Shown: piece by piece, positions 51,607-61,713 of the stretch
Position numbering within the stretch: the stretch's first letter is position 1
Layout: each line of letters opens with the position of its first letter
NCBI GenBank assembly: GCA_038529355.1
Contig: JBCBDU010000009.1
Span: 1 to 64,000, forward strand
Direction of reading: 5' to 3'
DNA from: CALBPI01 sp038529355
GTDB taxonomy: Bacteria > Pseudomonadota > Gammaproteobacteria > Steroidobacterales > Woeseiaceae
DNA: 64,000 nucleotides
The notes under the pieces: model-generated
Told to the model about the DNA's origin: nothing
Seen by the model: the letters and a program-made list of their open reading frames with translations, nothing else
Database searches by the model: none
Translations under genes and position numbers: made by a program

Positions 51607-53166
51607 TTAATCAACCTGGCCTGTATTCATGACGAAGACAGGCCCAATACGAATGACCTGTTTTGCGCCTGCTACCTGTAGCGTGTATCCCAGCTCACCT
51701 GCCGCGTAGTTGCGATCGGCAACAGCTGAGACCACGAATCGCTGCCAGTCTGATGTCAACGGTGCAGGTTGCAGCGGTGCGAGCGGATCGTACGGAGCCG
51801 CATTAAGTTGCAAGCCGGCATTCGAAATAATCGCGTTGTCGCCGCGGACCGACCGCGCCCAGAACGCCATGACCAGTGTGTCGCCTTTGCTGACAGCGAG
51901 CGCCAACGGACCCGAGAACCCCGCGTCCCAAGGATTGGGCGCTGCACGCGCCACCTTCACTTCAACGGCTGTCCCGCCCGGCACGGCATCGTCAGACTGA
52001 CGTTTCACGCGCATGGCGCCATAGTGCGCCAACTGATCCGGGTACGGCACCATCAGCAGACTCCCGTCGCGACCGATATCGCGACGCAACGCGTTGTACG
52101 CATCGTCAAGAGTCAGCTGCTCGGTCGAACGTTGGGTCGTCGCAGCGGGCGGCGGCAACAGACGCGCGCCGTGCTGATCGTCAGCATCTTTTGTCAGCCC
52201 TAGAGCCGCAAGCTTGCGCACATCCCATTGCTGCGCTTGTTGGTCAAAAAATGGAAACGTTGCAGTGAAGCTCCAGACGCACCACGGAATACCCACAGCA
52301 TCAAATGCCTTGCGTGTCTGCGCCGTGTAGGCAACAACGTCATCGTACGGCGCTTGCTCATAAGCGCCAACCTCGCCCAGAAACACCGGCACACCGACTT
52401 GTTCGCGCACGCGTCGCGCGTAGTCGGCGTCTGACGCAAGTGCAGCCCGATCTCCATCACTGCCCCAGGACACGACATCACTGTCTTTGAGATCGGTCCA
52501 GCCCGCTTTTTGATGCGTGAACGCGAACGGGTCGTAGTAGTGAAATGTATAGACCTGATTAGGATCATCAATGCGCGGGATACTCGCCAACGACTTGAGT
52601 CCCGACCATTGGTCACCACCCATAATCAGGATACGGTCAGGATTAGATTTGCGAATCTCATGGAACGCTTCTGTGACAATGGCACGCATCACATCGCCCT
52701 TGAACGCACCATTGGGCTCATTGATCACTTCAAAGTAAACGCTGGGCGGTAAGTCCTTGTAGCGTTCGCCAATCTGCCGCCACAACGCCAGCAATTTTTC
52801 GCGATTGGCTTGCGGGTCTTTGTTTAGTTCATCGAAGTGATGCACGTTCAGGATAACCTGCAGGTCATTCGCCAACGCCTGCTCGATGACCTGCGTTACG
52901 CGATTGAAAAATCGCGGCGCAATCTGGTGGCGCGGCGCATCACCGGTATGCGCGCTCCAACGCACGGGGATACGCACCGTGTCAAAACCTGCCTGTGCGA
53001 TACGCCGGAACGACTCAGCCTCGATCGTATGTCCCCATTCACCCTCTTCGGGCGCATCGAGCGCATTGCCCATATTGATGCATCGTCGGGTATCGAAACT
53101 GTCAGCGCGCACGACTGCGCTGGCTAGCGCCAGCAACCCACTAGCCACGATGCACAGCCGCCGCAT
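51607..53166 (-). CDS. Exported glycoside hydrolase family 5 protein
   Basis: The 519-aa product has a signal peptide (M-R-R-L-C-I-V-A-S...V-R-A-D) and a GH5 (clan A) barrel with the acid/base Glu in Y-F-E-V-I-N-E-P-N, the nucleophile Glu in V-F-L-G-E-V-G-A, and the H-Y-Y-D and W-S-F motifs. A C-terminal beta-sandwich module follows (from about residue 380), probably carbohydrate-binding. The substrate cannot be assigned; the neighbouring xylose genes suggest a plant or algal beta-glycan. Last gene in the minus-strand sugar cluster. Confidence 0.85.
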   Translation of the reverse strand: MRRLCIVASGLLALASAVVRADSFDTRRCINMGNALDAPEEGEWGHTIEAESFRRIAQAGFDTVRIPVRWSAHTGDAPRHQIAPRFFNRVTQVIEQALANDLQVILNVHHFDELNKDPQANREKLLALWRQIGERYKDLPPSVYFEVINEPNGAFKGDVMRAIVTEAFHEIRKSNPDRILIMGGDQWSGLKSLASIPRIDDPNQVYTFHYYDPFAFTHQKAGWTDLKDSDVVSWGSDGDRAALASDADYARRVREQVGVPVFLGEVGAYEQAPYDDVVAYTAQTRKAFDAVGIPWCVWSFTATFPFFDQQAQQWDVRKLAALGLTKDADDQHGARLLPPPAATTQRSTEQLTLDDAYNALRRDIGRDGSLLMVPYPDQLAHYGAMRVKRQSDDAVPGGTAVEVKVARAAPNPWDAGFSGPLALAVSKGDTLVMAFWARSVRGDNAIISNAGLQLNAAPYDPLAPLQPAPLTSDWQRFVVSAVADRNYAAGELGYTLQVAGAKQVIRIGPVFVMNTGQVD

Positions 53167-53293
53167 CAACTCGCTCGACTGTTGCCGATCAGACCAACAG
53201 TTTATCCATTCACTTTTCACGCTTGTCCACTCCGCTATCAATACGTCTCACCCACTGCAATGCCATCACCGTGCCGCAATCACTCGTGCACAC

Positions 53294-54643
53294 TCAACAC
53301 ACTCGCAGTATGTGCTCGTTAATCAGGTTTTCGGCGAGCTCCTGACGACCGCTGGCCGGTCTGGCGACTGGGGCTGTTAGTGCCCACTGGTAAAGCGCAG
53401 ATAGATCCAGCTCGCCCGACTCGAAAGCCTGACCAAATTCATCCTCAAAGCTCTGATACCGCGTCGTGGTCAGATCTGTGAAGCGCTTGTCTTGCAGCAA
53501 ACTATCCGCAATCAGCAAACCGTGGGCGAACGTGTCCATGCCGCCGATATGGGCAAGGAACACATCCTCTGGATCAACGGATTCACGCCGCAATTTGGCG
53601 TCGAAGTTTAGCCCACCCGGTGCGATGCCATCGTGCGCCAGCACGACCAGCATGGCCTGTACGCAATCGTACAAATCGAGCGGAAACTGATCGGTGTCCC
53701 AACCGTTTTGCGGGTCACCACGATTCGCGTCGATCGAACCCAGCAAGCCTGCGTCAGCGGCCATCTGTAGCTCATGCCCGAACGAATGCCCCGCCAGGGT
53801 TGCGTGATTGGCTTCAATGTTCAGTTTGAAATCAGCGGCCAAATCATGATGGCGCAGAAAGCCGATGACCGTCTGCGCGTCAAAGTCGTAGTTGTGTTTC
53901 ATCGGCTCCATCGGCTTGGGTTCGATCAGAAATGATCCGGTAAAGCCGGCGCTTCTCGCATAGTCGCGCGCAATTCCGAGAAAACGCGCCAGATGCTCGA
54001 GCTCGCGTGCCGTATCCGTATTGTTCAGACATGCATAACCTTCACGTCCACCCCAGAAAACGTAATTCTGCCCACCAAGCTCAATCGTTGCGTCCAGCGC
54101 AATTTTGACTTGCGCCGCCGCTCGGGCCACGACCTCGACATCCGGATTCGTTGCGGCACCATTCATATAGCGCGGATGCGAAAACAAATTTGCCGTTCCC
54201 CATAGCAGATTGATACCCGTTTCTTGCTGGCGGACTTTCGCCGCCTTGACCAGTGTCTGCAGCGTCTTTTCAGTCTCCGCTAGCGACTCGACCTCCGGCG
54301 CCAGATCAACATCGTGAAACGCGTAAAACGGAACACCCAGTTTGCTGAACAACTCAAAAGCCGCATCCAGACAGTGCAACGCTCGCGTCTGCGGATCGTT
54401 GGCCTGATCCCATGCATATTGCCGAGTCGGCAAGCCAAACGGATCTGCACCAGCGGCCTTGAATGTATGCCAATAGCAAACGCTGAAGCGCAGGTGCGCC
54501 TCCATCGTCTTGCCGGCAACGATTCGCATTGGGTCGTAGCACTTGTATGCCAATGGGTTGTCAGAGTCGGGACCTTCGTACGCAATCCGTCGAATACCCG
54601 GAAAGTACTCCGTATCTGCAATGAAAACGTTTCGACTGGTCAT
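53294..54643 (-). CDS. xylA: Xylose isomerase
   Basis: The 449-aa protein has the XylA signatures: F-Y-A-F-H-D-V-D (catalytic His), F-L-I-E-P-K-P-M-E-P, and S-I-D-A-N-R-G-D-P-Q-N-G-W-D-T-D (metal ligands). It interconverts D-xylose and D-xylulose with two divalent metals. Its ATG overlaps the xylB stop (ATGA), so translation is coupled. Length is typical of class II enzymes. Confidence 0.95.
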   Translation of the reverse strand: MTSRNVFIADTEYFPGIRRIAYEGPDSDNPLAYKCYDPMRIVAGKTMEAHLRFSVCYWHTFKAAGADPFGLPTRQYAWDQANDPQTRALHCLDAAFELFSKLGVPFYAFHDVDLAPEVESLAETEKTLQTLVKAAKVRQQETGINLLWGTANLFSHPRYMNGAATNPDVEVVARAAAQVKIALDATIELGGQNYVFWGGREGYACLNNTDTARELEHLARFLGIARDYARSAGFTGSFLIEPKPMEPMKHNYDFDAQTVIGFLRHHDLAADFKLNIEANHATLAGHSFGHELQMAADAGLLGSIDANRGDPQNGWDTDQFPLDLYDCVQAMLVVLAHDGIAPGGLNFDAKLRRESVDPEDVFLAHIGGMDTFAHGLLIADSLLQDKRFTDLTTTRYQSFEDEFGQAFESGELDLSALYQWALTAPVARPASGRQELAENLINEHILRVC

Positions 54644-56154
54644 GAAATCTGGTCCTGTGCAATCGCCGCAGTATCGTCATAAAGTGCGCCTACTGCAGCT
54701 GCGGCACGCTCATACTGTGTAAAGAATGTGTGATAGTCAGTGACGGCGTCAGCGGTCGGCGTAGCCGCGTGTGTCGAATTGAGTCGACAATGTTCGTTGA
54801 CGATGTGCTCAATCGATTGACCGTCACTAAGCAGCTGCAAAGCTTGCAACGCAGCACCGAACGCTGCGCCCTCTTCGCACACGGGTCGTACCACCGGTGC
54901 ATTGAATATGTCGGCTATCATTTGACGCCATACCGGGCTGTTAGCGCCGCCCCCGGTCACAACGATCTGCGTCCAGCCCCGACTCAGCTGTGCCAATCGG
55001 TCAGCGCCTGCTCTCAGCGCAAACGTTACGCCTTCAACGGTGGCGCGCAACAGGTTTTGTGGTGTCAGGTTGTCTGGACTGATGCCGAAAAACGCACCTC
55101 TGCTAGTCGGCAAATTTGGCGTGCGCTCGCCGCTAAAGAACGGCACCGTCGTCACACCATCAGCGCCTGCGCAAGACATATCCAGCGCCGCATCTAGTGC
55201 ACCGATTTCTGTAACCAGGAACCGCCGGACAAGGTCCGTCGCTACCGTGCAGTTCATCGTGCACAGCAGCGGCAGCCAACCACCGGTGGACGAACAAAAC
55301 GCAGCAATCTCACCACGTGGATCAACGACAGGCTCCGACGAGTATGCGAACACGGTGCCAGACGTACCCAAACTGATCGTCATCCGCCCCGGCACAACAT
55401 TCGTGGTGCCAATCGCCGCCATCATGTTGTCGCCACCACCAATCGCGACCGGAATGCCTGGCGGTAGGCGCATGGTTTTTGCAACATCAGCCCGAAGGTT
55501 GCCGATAGCCTCATTGCTGACACGCACAGCGGGCAGTTTTGCCGCGAGCGAGCCGCTTGGGTCCACAGCACGAATCTGCGACTCGCTCCATTCGAGGTTG
55601 CGCACGTCGAACAGACCCGTGCCCGACGCATCGCCTGCCTCCATCGTCCGTTCGCCGGTCAGATAGAAATTGATGTAGTCATGTGGCAGTAGCACGGTAT
55701 CGAGCGCGTCAAACAACGCGGGTGCAGAGGTTCGCATCTGATGAATCTTGCCGGCTGTGTAACCAGGCAACATCCGGTTGCCCACGTTCGCAATGCAAAC
55801 CTCATCGCCGCCAGCAGACGCGGTAATCTGCCGGCACGCATCAACGCTTGTTGTGTCACACCACAGCTTGACCGGACACAATACATCGCCGGCGGCATTG
55901 AGCGCGACGAATCCGTGCTGTTGCCCAGACACGGACAGCGCACCGATCTCACGGCGCAACGCAACATCCAACTGGTCGAGCGTCAGGTGCAGCGCCGAGA
56001 TCCACGCTGCAGCATCCTGTTCCGCAAGCCCACTAACGTCCTGCCGCAACTCAAGCGGCGCGCTGGTCACCGCCACCACTGCCCGCTTCTCCGCGTTATA
56101 CACGACCGCCTTGACTGACTGCGTACCAACATCGATGCCGAGCACGCTAGTCAT
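54640..56154 (-). CDS. xylB: Xylulokinase
   Basis: The 504-aa FGGY-family kinase opens with G-I-D-V-G-T-Q-S-V-K. It has S-V-S-G-Q-Q-H-G, the signature G-G-G-D-N-M-M-A-A-I-G, and G-G-G-A-N-S-P-V-W near the C-terminus. It phosphorylates D-xylulose to the 5-phosphate for the pentose phosphate pathway. ATG 56154 is used; a TTG 2 codons upstream is less likely. Directly upstream of xylA and downstream of the MFS porter. Confidence 0.93.
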   Translation of the reverse strand: MTSVLGIDVGTQSVKAVVYNAEKRAVVAVTSAPLELRQDVSGLAEQDAAAWISALHLTLDQLDVALRREIGALSVSGQQHGFVALNAAGDVLCPVKLWCDTTSVDACRQITASAGGDEVCIANVGNRMLPGYTAGKIHQMRTSAPALFDALDTVLLPHDYINFYLTGERTMEAGDASGTGLFDVRNLEWSESQIRAVDPSGSLAAKLPAVRVSNEAIGNLRADVAKTMRLPPGIPVAIGGGDNMMAAIGTTNVVPGRMTISLGTSGTVFAYSSEPVVDPRGEIAAFCSSTGGWLPLLCTMNCTVATDLVRRFLVTEIGALDAALDMSCAGADGVTTVPFFSGERTPNLPTSRGAFFGISPDNLTPQNLLRATVEGVTFALRAGADRLAQLSRGWTQIVVTGGGANSPVWRQMIADIFNAPVVRPVCEEGAAFGAALQALQLLSDGQSIEHIVNEHCRLNSTHAATPTADAVTDYHTFFTQYERAAAAVGALYDDTAAIAQDQIS

Positions 56155-56201
56155 TGGCAACTAACCTTGGATTGCGAATCGTAGAAGCATGCATAGGCTA
56201 C

Positions 56202-57617
56202 TCAGCCCTGCATGTCCTCAAGTGTACGACCCATCGTTTCGTTGACAAACCTATAAACGAATACGATGGAAATGGCCGCGAACGCAAAGTAGATTGCATA
56301 GGCGCTTGCCAACCCGATGTTGACCAGCAGTATGGGAAAACTGACCGTGATGACGAAGTTTGCAAGCCACTGCGACAAACCACTGATCGCAAGGCCGGAG
56401 CCGCGTATCTGATTGGGGAACATTTCTCCCAGCATGACCCACATCACCGGGCCCCAGGACATATTGAAAAAGAAGACGTAGGCATTGCCGGCAACCAATG
56501 CCGAAAGCCCGTAATTGTCATCGAGGGCAATCTGGCCACCCTCGCCGACTTGCGCGGTCGAAAAAGCGAAAGCCATAACTGCAAGCGTCACCGCCATACC
56601 GCACGAGCCAAGCAGCAAAAACGGTTTGCGGCCGATACGATCGATAAGCAGCAATGTAATAACGACTGCGACGATACTGATGGCACCTGACATGACATTG
56701 ATCAGCAGCGCATCCTGCTCGGTGAACCCGACTGACTGCCAGAGCACAGCACCGTAATAGAACACGACGTTGATACCGACGAGCTGCTGGAACGTGGCCA
56801 GACCGATCCCGACCCAGACAATGGGGCGCAACTTGATCATGCCCGGCACCAGAATGTCCCGCAGCCGCGGTTGACTCTGCGTAGACAACGACAACTGGAT
56901 TTCGCGAACTTGCTCGCGCGCGACGACGTCACCCGAGATGCGCGCCAGAACGCGAGCAGCGTCCTCATGGCGGCCGCGGGCTACTAGATAGCGCGGACTC
57001 TCTGGGATAAGCAGCAACAAACACAAATAGGTCGCGGCAGGCACGACTTCCACCCAGAACATCCAGCGCCAGGTCTCAAATCCCAGCCAGAACTGCGCAG
57101 CAGCAGACCCGGCAATGTCCGCGAGTAGATAGTTACTGAGGAAGGCAATAAACAAGCCCGCGATAATTGCGATCTGTTGCACCGTGGCCAGCGTGCCGCG
57201 CAGCCGCGCCGGAACAACTTCGCAAATATAGGCCGGCGCCATGACACTGGCCGCACCAACGGCAAGACCGCCCAGCGCACGATAGATGACAAATTCCAAA
57301 GAGCTGGTTGCAATCCCCGAGCCCAGTGCACTGATCACGAACAGGATCGCAGCAGCAATCATCATCGACCGGCGACCAAACCGGTCCGCGAGGCGACCGG
57401 CGAAAAAAGCGCCGACCGCGCTGCCCAGCAACATCGACGCGACGTTAAAACCGGTCGCCGCTGAGTCGGACTGAAAAGCCTGCTCAAGACCGCGCACTGT
57501 GCCGTTGATGACACCGCTATCAAAACCGAAAAGGAATCCGCCGATGGTCGCAACCGTGCTGACCAGCACGGCGAAGCGGATGTTCTCGTTCTGCGGTGTT
57601 GAGGGGTCGGGTTTCAC
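56202..57617 (-). CDS. MFS sugar porter (XylE-like)
   Basis: The 471-aa protein has 12 TM segments and sugar-porter signatures: G-F-D-S-G-V-I-N-G near TM1, R-L-A-D-R-F-G-R-R in loop 2-3, P-E-S-P-R-Y-L in the central loop, Q-Q-L-V-G-I-N in TM7 and D-R-I-G-R-K in loop 8-9. Such porters bring in xylose or hexoses with H+. The GTG at 57617 has GGAG at good spacing; a GTG two codons upstream is the alternative. The operon position argues for xylose. Confidence 0.9.
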   Translation of the reverse strand: MKPDPSTPQNENIRFAVLVSTVATIGGFLFGFDSGVINGTVRGLEQAFQSDSAATGFNVASMLLGSAVGAFFAGRLADRFGRRSMMIAAAILFVISALGSGIATSSLEFVIYRALGGLAVGAASVMAPAYICEVVPARLRGTLATVQQIAIIAGLFIAFLSNYLLADIAGSAAAQFWLGFETWRWMFWVEVVPAATYLCLLLLIPESPRYLVARGRHEDAARVLARISGDVVAREQVREIQLSLSTQSQPRLRDILVPGMIKLRPIVWVGIGLATFQQLVGINVVFYYGAVLWQSVGFTEQDALLINVMSGAISIVAVVITLLLIDRIGRKPFLLLGSCGMAVTLAVMAFAFSTAQVGEGGQIALDDNYGLSALVAGNAYVFFFNMSWGPVMWVMLGEMFPNQIRGSGLAISGLSQWLANFVITVSFPILLVNIGLASAYAIYFAFAAISIVFVYRFVNETMGRTLEDMQG

Positions 57618-57700
57618 TGTCACTGCTCCATTAAATCCGGGTGCAGACGCCCGGGCCGCAGGGGGATACGGCTACCGGACGTTTGCGCCAATAGTGCCAG

Positions 57701-60307
57701 CTAAAAATCGTACCGCAGACGAATACCGCCCGTGCGTGGCAGATTGATGAATCGCAGGTTCAGGTTGTTACCCAACAGCGCTTTTTGCGATGCCTCTTCA
57801 TCGAAGATGTTCGTGACATAGGCCTCGGCGCGCCAGTTGCCCTGGTTTGGCAAGTATGAGATGCCTGCATTGAATTGCACGTACCCTTCCTGATGATTCT
57901 CGAACCCGCAAACAATGGCGTCGTTCGATCCGCATATTCCAGAGCCATCGGGACGCACAATATCATCTTCGTTAAAGATGCTTAGGAAGTAGTCGGAACG
58001 ATAGCTACCCAGCACTTGCCATTGCAGCAACCCGCTTTCCGTCGGTACTGACTGTTGCAACTTGATGATCAGCGAGTGATCGGAAACCAGAGGCAGCGTG
58101 TTGCCCGCAAGATCAATGTTAGCCACAGACGGGCTTACCCCGAAATCCTGGCCACGCACATCGGCGAGCTCGCCGGATTTGGCTTCAGCATCGAGAAACA
58201 GGTAAGTGAAGTCCACGCTGAATCCGGCCGGAAGCGGCAAGCGCCCGAAAAACTCTAAGCCCAGGATTTCGGAATCGGCAACGTTTTCATTCAGCAACGC
58301 GAGGCCGGTACTGGGGCCTGCGCCGCCAAAGCCAATCAGCGACTGGAAGACCTGATCGGTGTAGTCGTAGTAGAACAGCGATGCATTGGCGATGATTTGC
58401 CCGTGTTTGGAATCGAACACGTTCTTGCTGCCCAGCTCATAGGCGACGACTTCTTCGGGGTCGTACAACGGCGACGTCCCATCACCGAGCGTGTCATTGA
58501 ATCCGCCCGATTTGTGACCGGTGGAAATCAGGCCATAGAACAGGTGGTCATCGCCGAGATCCATCTCGATACCCAAACGCCAGTCATTGAAGTCGAACTC
58601 AGCCTGACCGATTTGCTGGACCGGCGCGCCGAGCGTGAAAAAGCTGTGTTCGCCATCGGGCCGGCAGGTCAATCGACCGTCCGGATTGGTATCCGGCGTA
58701 TCAACGCAATTGGCGTTCGCATTGGTGCCGTTCGCAACACCCAAGAGTTGTTGCGCCAGAGTATCGCGCTGACCAAATGAGGCGCCTTGCAACAAAAACG
58801 CCGCAGCCTCGGCATTGTTGGTCGGTGCCGTAAAATTCGGTCGGCTCAGAAAGCTCGGAAAGAAGCCTTCGGTGCCCAGTCGCGTCTGGAAACAACAATC
58901 GAACAGGTTCCCGTTGCCCAGATTTTCACCGCCCAAACCAAGCGTCCAGTTCCCGCCGATACCGAAGCGGAATTTTTCCTCTTCCGTATATCGATAACCG
59001 GCCTTGAGCCTGACGTTGTCCGTCACCGAATAGGTGCCATTCAAAAAGACAGCTGTTGACGAAACCTCAACTTCTGGCATCGTGAATTCAACACCAGAGA
59101 AGAAGATACCTTTGTCGTTGAATGAACCGAATCCGGTTTGCTGATCTTCGTCCTGATGAAATGCACCGGCCGACCAGATCAACCGACTATCGTCGTCACT
59201 GTAAAAGCGCAATTCGTGAATGTACGCATCAGATGTCTGCTCCCAAAAGACATTCGAGCGGTTGTCATAGTCGACGGTATTGATATCAAGGCCGGGATAC
59301 AGCACACCAATATTGGCACCATTGGTCTGCGCAAAATTGATATAGCGACGCGAGCCGCTGTACTCCACAGAAAACGCATCGAAGTCATAGACGACGTTGA
59401 GCGATACGCCGGTGTGTTCATTGTCCAAATCACCCTGCCAACCGCGGTACACGACGTCACGCAACTCGAGATCGTCCGCACGATTGCCGCTGGATAACGC
59501 CGGAAAAAGGTTAGCGCCGGGGTAGCCGGTGCCACCCTCCGCCACGTAGTCAATCTTGGCAAGAAAGCGCAATCGGTCGGTCGGATTCCAAAGCAGCTGC
59601 GCGCGCAGCGCAAGCTCGTCTTCGCTGCCCGCGGCTTCAATATTTTGAGCATTGCCGACGTTGTTGAACGTTGCGTCGCGCTGTTCACTGAACCCTGCGA
59701 TACGCACGGCCATCGTGTCATTGATCGGCAGGTTGAGCGCACCTTCCAGCGCGCGATGGTTGAAGTTGCCGAACTCTGATTGCAGGTAACCCTCCACACC
59801 CTCAACACTTGGCTTGCGCGTAATGATGTTTAAGCTGCCGGCAACCGCATTACGGCCGCGCAGGGTTCCCTGCGGACCTTTGTTGACCTCCACGCGCTCG
59901 AGATCGAAGAACATCGCACCGAGCCCGCGCGGGCGTGGCAAATAGACGCCGTCGATATGTGTGGCAGCAGCCGGATCACCCAACTCTGTGTTGTTGGCCG
60001 AGCCAACGCCGCGTATGAAGATTTCAACATTGCCTTCCTGATTGGCGATGCTCAGTCCTGGCACGACGAGCTGCAGATTGCGAATCTCACCATTGACGCC
60101 ATCGCGGCGTAAGTCATCGGCGGAGAACGACTGCACCGAGCCTGCGACGTCCTGAATGCTCTGCTCACGACGCTCTGTCGTGACAATAATTTCATCGATG
60201 GTCTCGGTTCGCGGATCTGGCTGTACCTGTGCCGCCAACGGCGCACTCAGCGCGATACCGATCGCCAACGTGACTCCTACCCCAAGAATTCCAGATGTTC
60301 CGTTCAT
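57701..60307 (-). CDS. TonB-dependent receptor of the xylose locus
   Basis: The 868-aa product has a signal peptide (about residues 1-27), a TonB box-like I-D-E-I-I-V-T-T-E-R, the plug (F-I-R-G-V-G-S-A-N-N, V-E-V-N-K-G-P-Q-G-T-L-R-G-R-N) and a long barrel ending in I-R-L-R-Y-D-F. It should import an oligosaccharide, probably xylo-oligomers released by GH5/GH3 enzymes, across the outer membrane. It is the first gene of the minus-strand cluster, with a LacI-type operator copy 61 bp upstream. Confidence 0.9.
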   Translation of the reverse strand: MNGTSGILGVGVTLAIGIALSAPLAAQVQPDPRTETIDEIIVTTERREQSIQDVAGSVQSFSADDLRRDGVNGEIRNLQLVVPGLSIANQEGNVEIFIRGVGSANNTELGDPAAATHIDGVYLPRPRGLGAMFFDLERVEVNKGPQGTLRGRNAVAGSLNIITRKPSVEGVEGYLQSEFGNFNHRALEGALNLPINDTMAVRIAGFSEQRDATFNNVGNAQNIEAAGSEDELALRAQLLWNPTDRLRFLAKIDYVAEGGTGYPGANLFPALSSGNRADDLELRDVVYRGWQGDLDNEHTGVSLNVVYDFDAFSVEYSGSRRYINFAQTNGANIGVLYPGLDINTVDYDNRSNVFWEQTSDAYIHELRFYSDDDSRLIWSAGAFHQDEDQQTGFGSFNDKGIFFSGVEFTMPEVEVSSTAVFLNGTYSVTDNVRLKAGYRYTEEEKFRFGIGGNWTLGLGGENLGNGNLFDCCFQTRLGTEGFFPSFLSRPNFTAPTNNAEAAAFLLQGASFGQRDTLAQQLLGVANGTNANANCVDTPDTNPDGRLTCRPDGEHSFFTLGAPVQQIGQAEFDFNDWRLGIEMDLGDDHLFYGLISTGHKSGGFNDTLGDGTSPLYDPEEVVAYELGSKNVFDSKHGQIIANASLFYYDYTDQVFQSLIGFGGAGPSTGLALLNENVADSEILGLEFFGRLPLPAGFSVDFTYLFLDAEAKSGELADVRGQDFGVSPSVANIDLAGNTLPLVSDHSLIIKLQQSVPTESGLLQWQVLGSYRSDYFLSIFNEDDIVRPDGSGICGSNDAIVCGFENHQEGYVQFNAGISYLPNQGNWRAEAYVTNIFDEEASQKALLGNNLNLRFINLPRTGGIRLRYDF

Positions 60308-60367
60308 AAACCCCCCGGTTCGACGTACGCCGACTGACGTGTGTTGAGGGGCTGATCGTGCACTCAA

Positions 60368-60383
60368 TTGACAACCTTGTCAA
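60368..60383. promoter_or_regulatory. LacI-type operator copy 1
   Basis: TTGACAA-CC-TTGTCAA, identical to the copy at 61569-61584. It lies between the TonB receptor start (60307) and the LacI stop (60388), and its TTGACA may also serve as a -35 element for the receptor promoter. Confidence 0.6.
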
Positions 60384-60387
60384 TTTT

Positions 60388-61443
60388 CTAGGTGAGCACT
60401 CTGCGCCGATCCTTTGGCGGTGCCGTGGACTGCCTGATCACCAGTCGGTGCTCCAGCCGGACATGCGTGCTGGTGACCTGAACGCCTGACGTGATCTGCA
60501 ACAACAGATCAACACACGCCTCGGCCATTTTGGCAATGGGCTGCGCAATGGTGGTCAACTGGGGATAGATCACCTGTGAGATCAGCGTGTCGTCAAAGCC
60601 TGCCACCGACAGCTCTGCGGGCACATCGATGTTGCGCTTGTAAGCAACGGCAAGCGTGGCCGCCGCCATATCGTCATTGCTGGCAAAAATTGCCGTCGGC
60701 GGCGCGCCCAGGTCGAGCAGGCGCTCGGCGCCGGCGAGCCCCGACTCGTAAGAGAAGTCACCCGGCGTAACCAGCTGATCCTCGTAGGTCACCCCGCGCG
60801 CCGCCAGGGCACGACGGTAGCCGACATGCCGCAGCTCGCTAATGCTGTGTTCCGGTGGACCGGCGATAAAACCAATACGACGATGACCAATGGACAACAG
60901 GTAATCGGTGACCTCGAACGCCGCCTGCTCGTCATCCATCGTAACCAGAGGGGCACGATCCATATCGAGATTGGTACCCATGCGCACAAACGGGATCTCG
61001 TGGGACTCAAGCAGCTGCAGCAGCTGCTCATCGTCCGATAGTGGCGGTGTGAGCATCGCGCCGACCAGATGCGGCTCACTGATCAACTCCTGAATGCTGC
61101 GCTCATGGTCGGTGCAATTCTCGACAATGAGATGGCAACCGTCGTGACGGCAGCGCTCCATCGCACCAAGCTGGATACTGTTGACGTACCCCATGTTCGG
61201 GTTTTGAAACAACAAGGCAACAAATTGCGGCTCTTGTTTGCGCAGCGTCTGCGCCATGCGGTTGCGCTGATAACCGAGCTTGTCTATCGACGCCATTACA
61301 GCCGCGCGTTTGCTTTCACGCACGTTAGGCTCGTTGTTGAGCACGCGCGACACCGTCTTGAATGAGACCCCGGCGTGGCGAGCCACATCAACGATGGTGA
61401 CGCTTTTGCGGGTGGAGCGCTCATTGCGACTGGTTTTTTTCAT
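60388..61443 (-). CDS. LacI-family transcriptional regulator
   Basis: The 351-aa protein has the LacI helix-turn-helix (V-T-I-V-D-V-A-R-H-A-G-V-S-F-K-T-V-S-R-V-L-N-N) and hinge, and a periplasmic-binding-like sugar domain with I-F-A-S-N-D-D-M-A-A and V-A-G-F-D-D. It is expected to repress the xylose/xylan genes until a sugar is bound. Two identical palindromes flank its gene. Start ATG 61443. Confidence 0.92.
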   Translation of the reverse strand: MKKTSRNERSTRKSVTIVDVARHAGVSFKTVSRVLNNEPNVRESKRAAVMASIDKLGYQRNRMAQTLRKQEPQFVALLFQNPNMGYVNSIQLGAMERCRHDGCHLIVENCTDHERSIQELISEPHLVGAMLTPPLSDDEQLLQLLESHEIPFVRMGTNLDMDRAPLVTMDDEQAAFEVTDYLLSIGHRRIGFIAGPPEHSISELRHVGYRRALAARGVTYEDQLVTPGDFSYESGLAGAERLLDLGAPPTAIFASNDDMAAATLAVAYKRNIDVPAELSVAGFDDTLISQVIYPQLTTIAQPIAKMAEACVDLLLQITSGVQVTSTHVRLEHRLVIRQSTAPPKDRRRVLT

Positions 61444-61568
61444 TATTGTGTCTCGTCTGTCATTAACCGCCACGGGCAGCCGGTGAAGTCGTGCCAACAT
61501 CGGGCGCCGTCATCGTGCCGCAACCCGCAGCATCATCGAGCATTCCACGCACGGCCTGAGGCGTCATT

Positions 61569-61584
61569 TTGACAACCTTGTCAA
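61569..61584. promoter_or_regulatory. LacI-type operator copy 2
   Basis: TTGACAA-CC-TTGTCAA, in the divergent region between the LacI gene (61443) and the GH3 gene (61714). Identical in all 16 bases to the copy at 60368-60383. Confidence 0.6.
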
Positions 61585-61713
61585 GAACTCATAGAGTCCG
61601 CTGACACCGACCGGCAAACTGTAACATCGTCATTCGCCGCTTACCGACTCATCGGCGTTGGTGTCTTACAGTCCAGCGGCCGGATTATTGGCAGACCACT
61701 CGGAGTTCGACGC

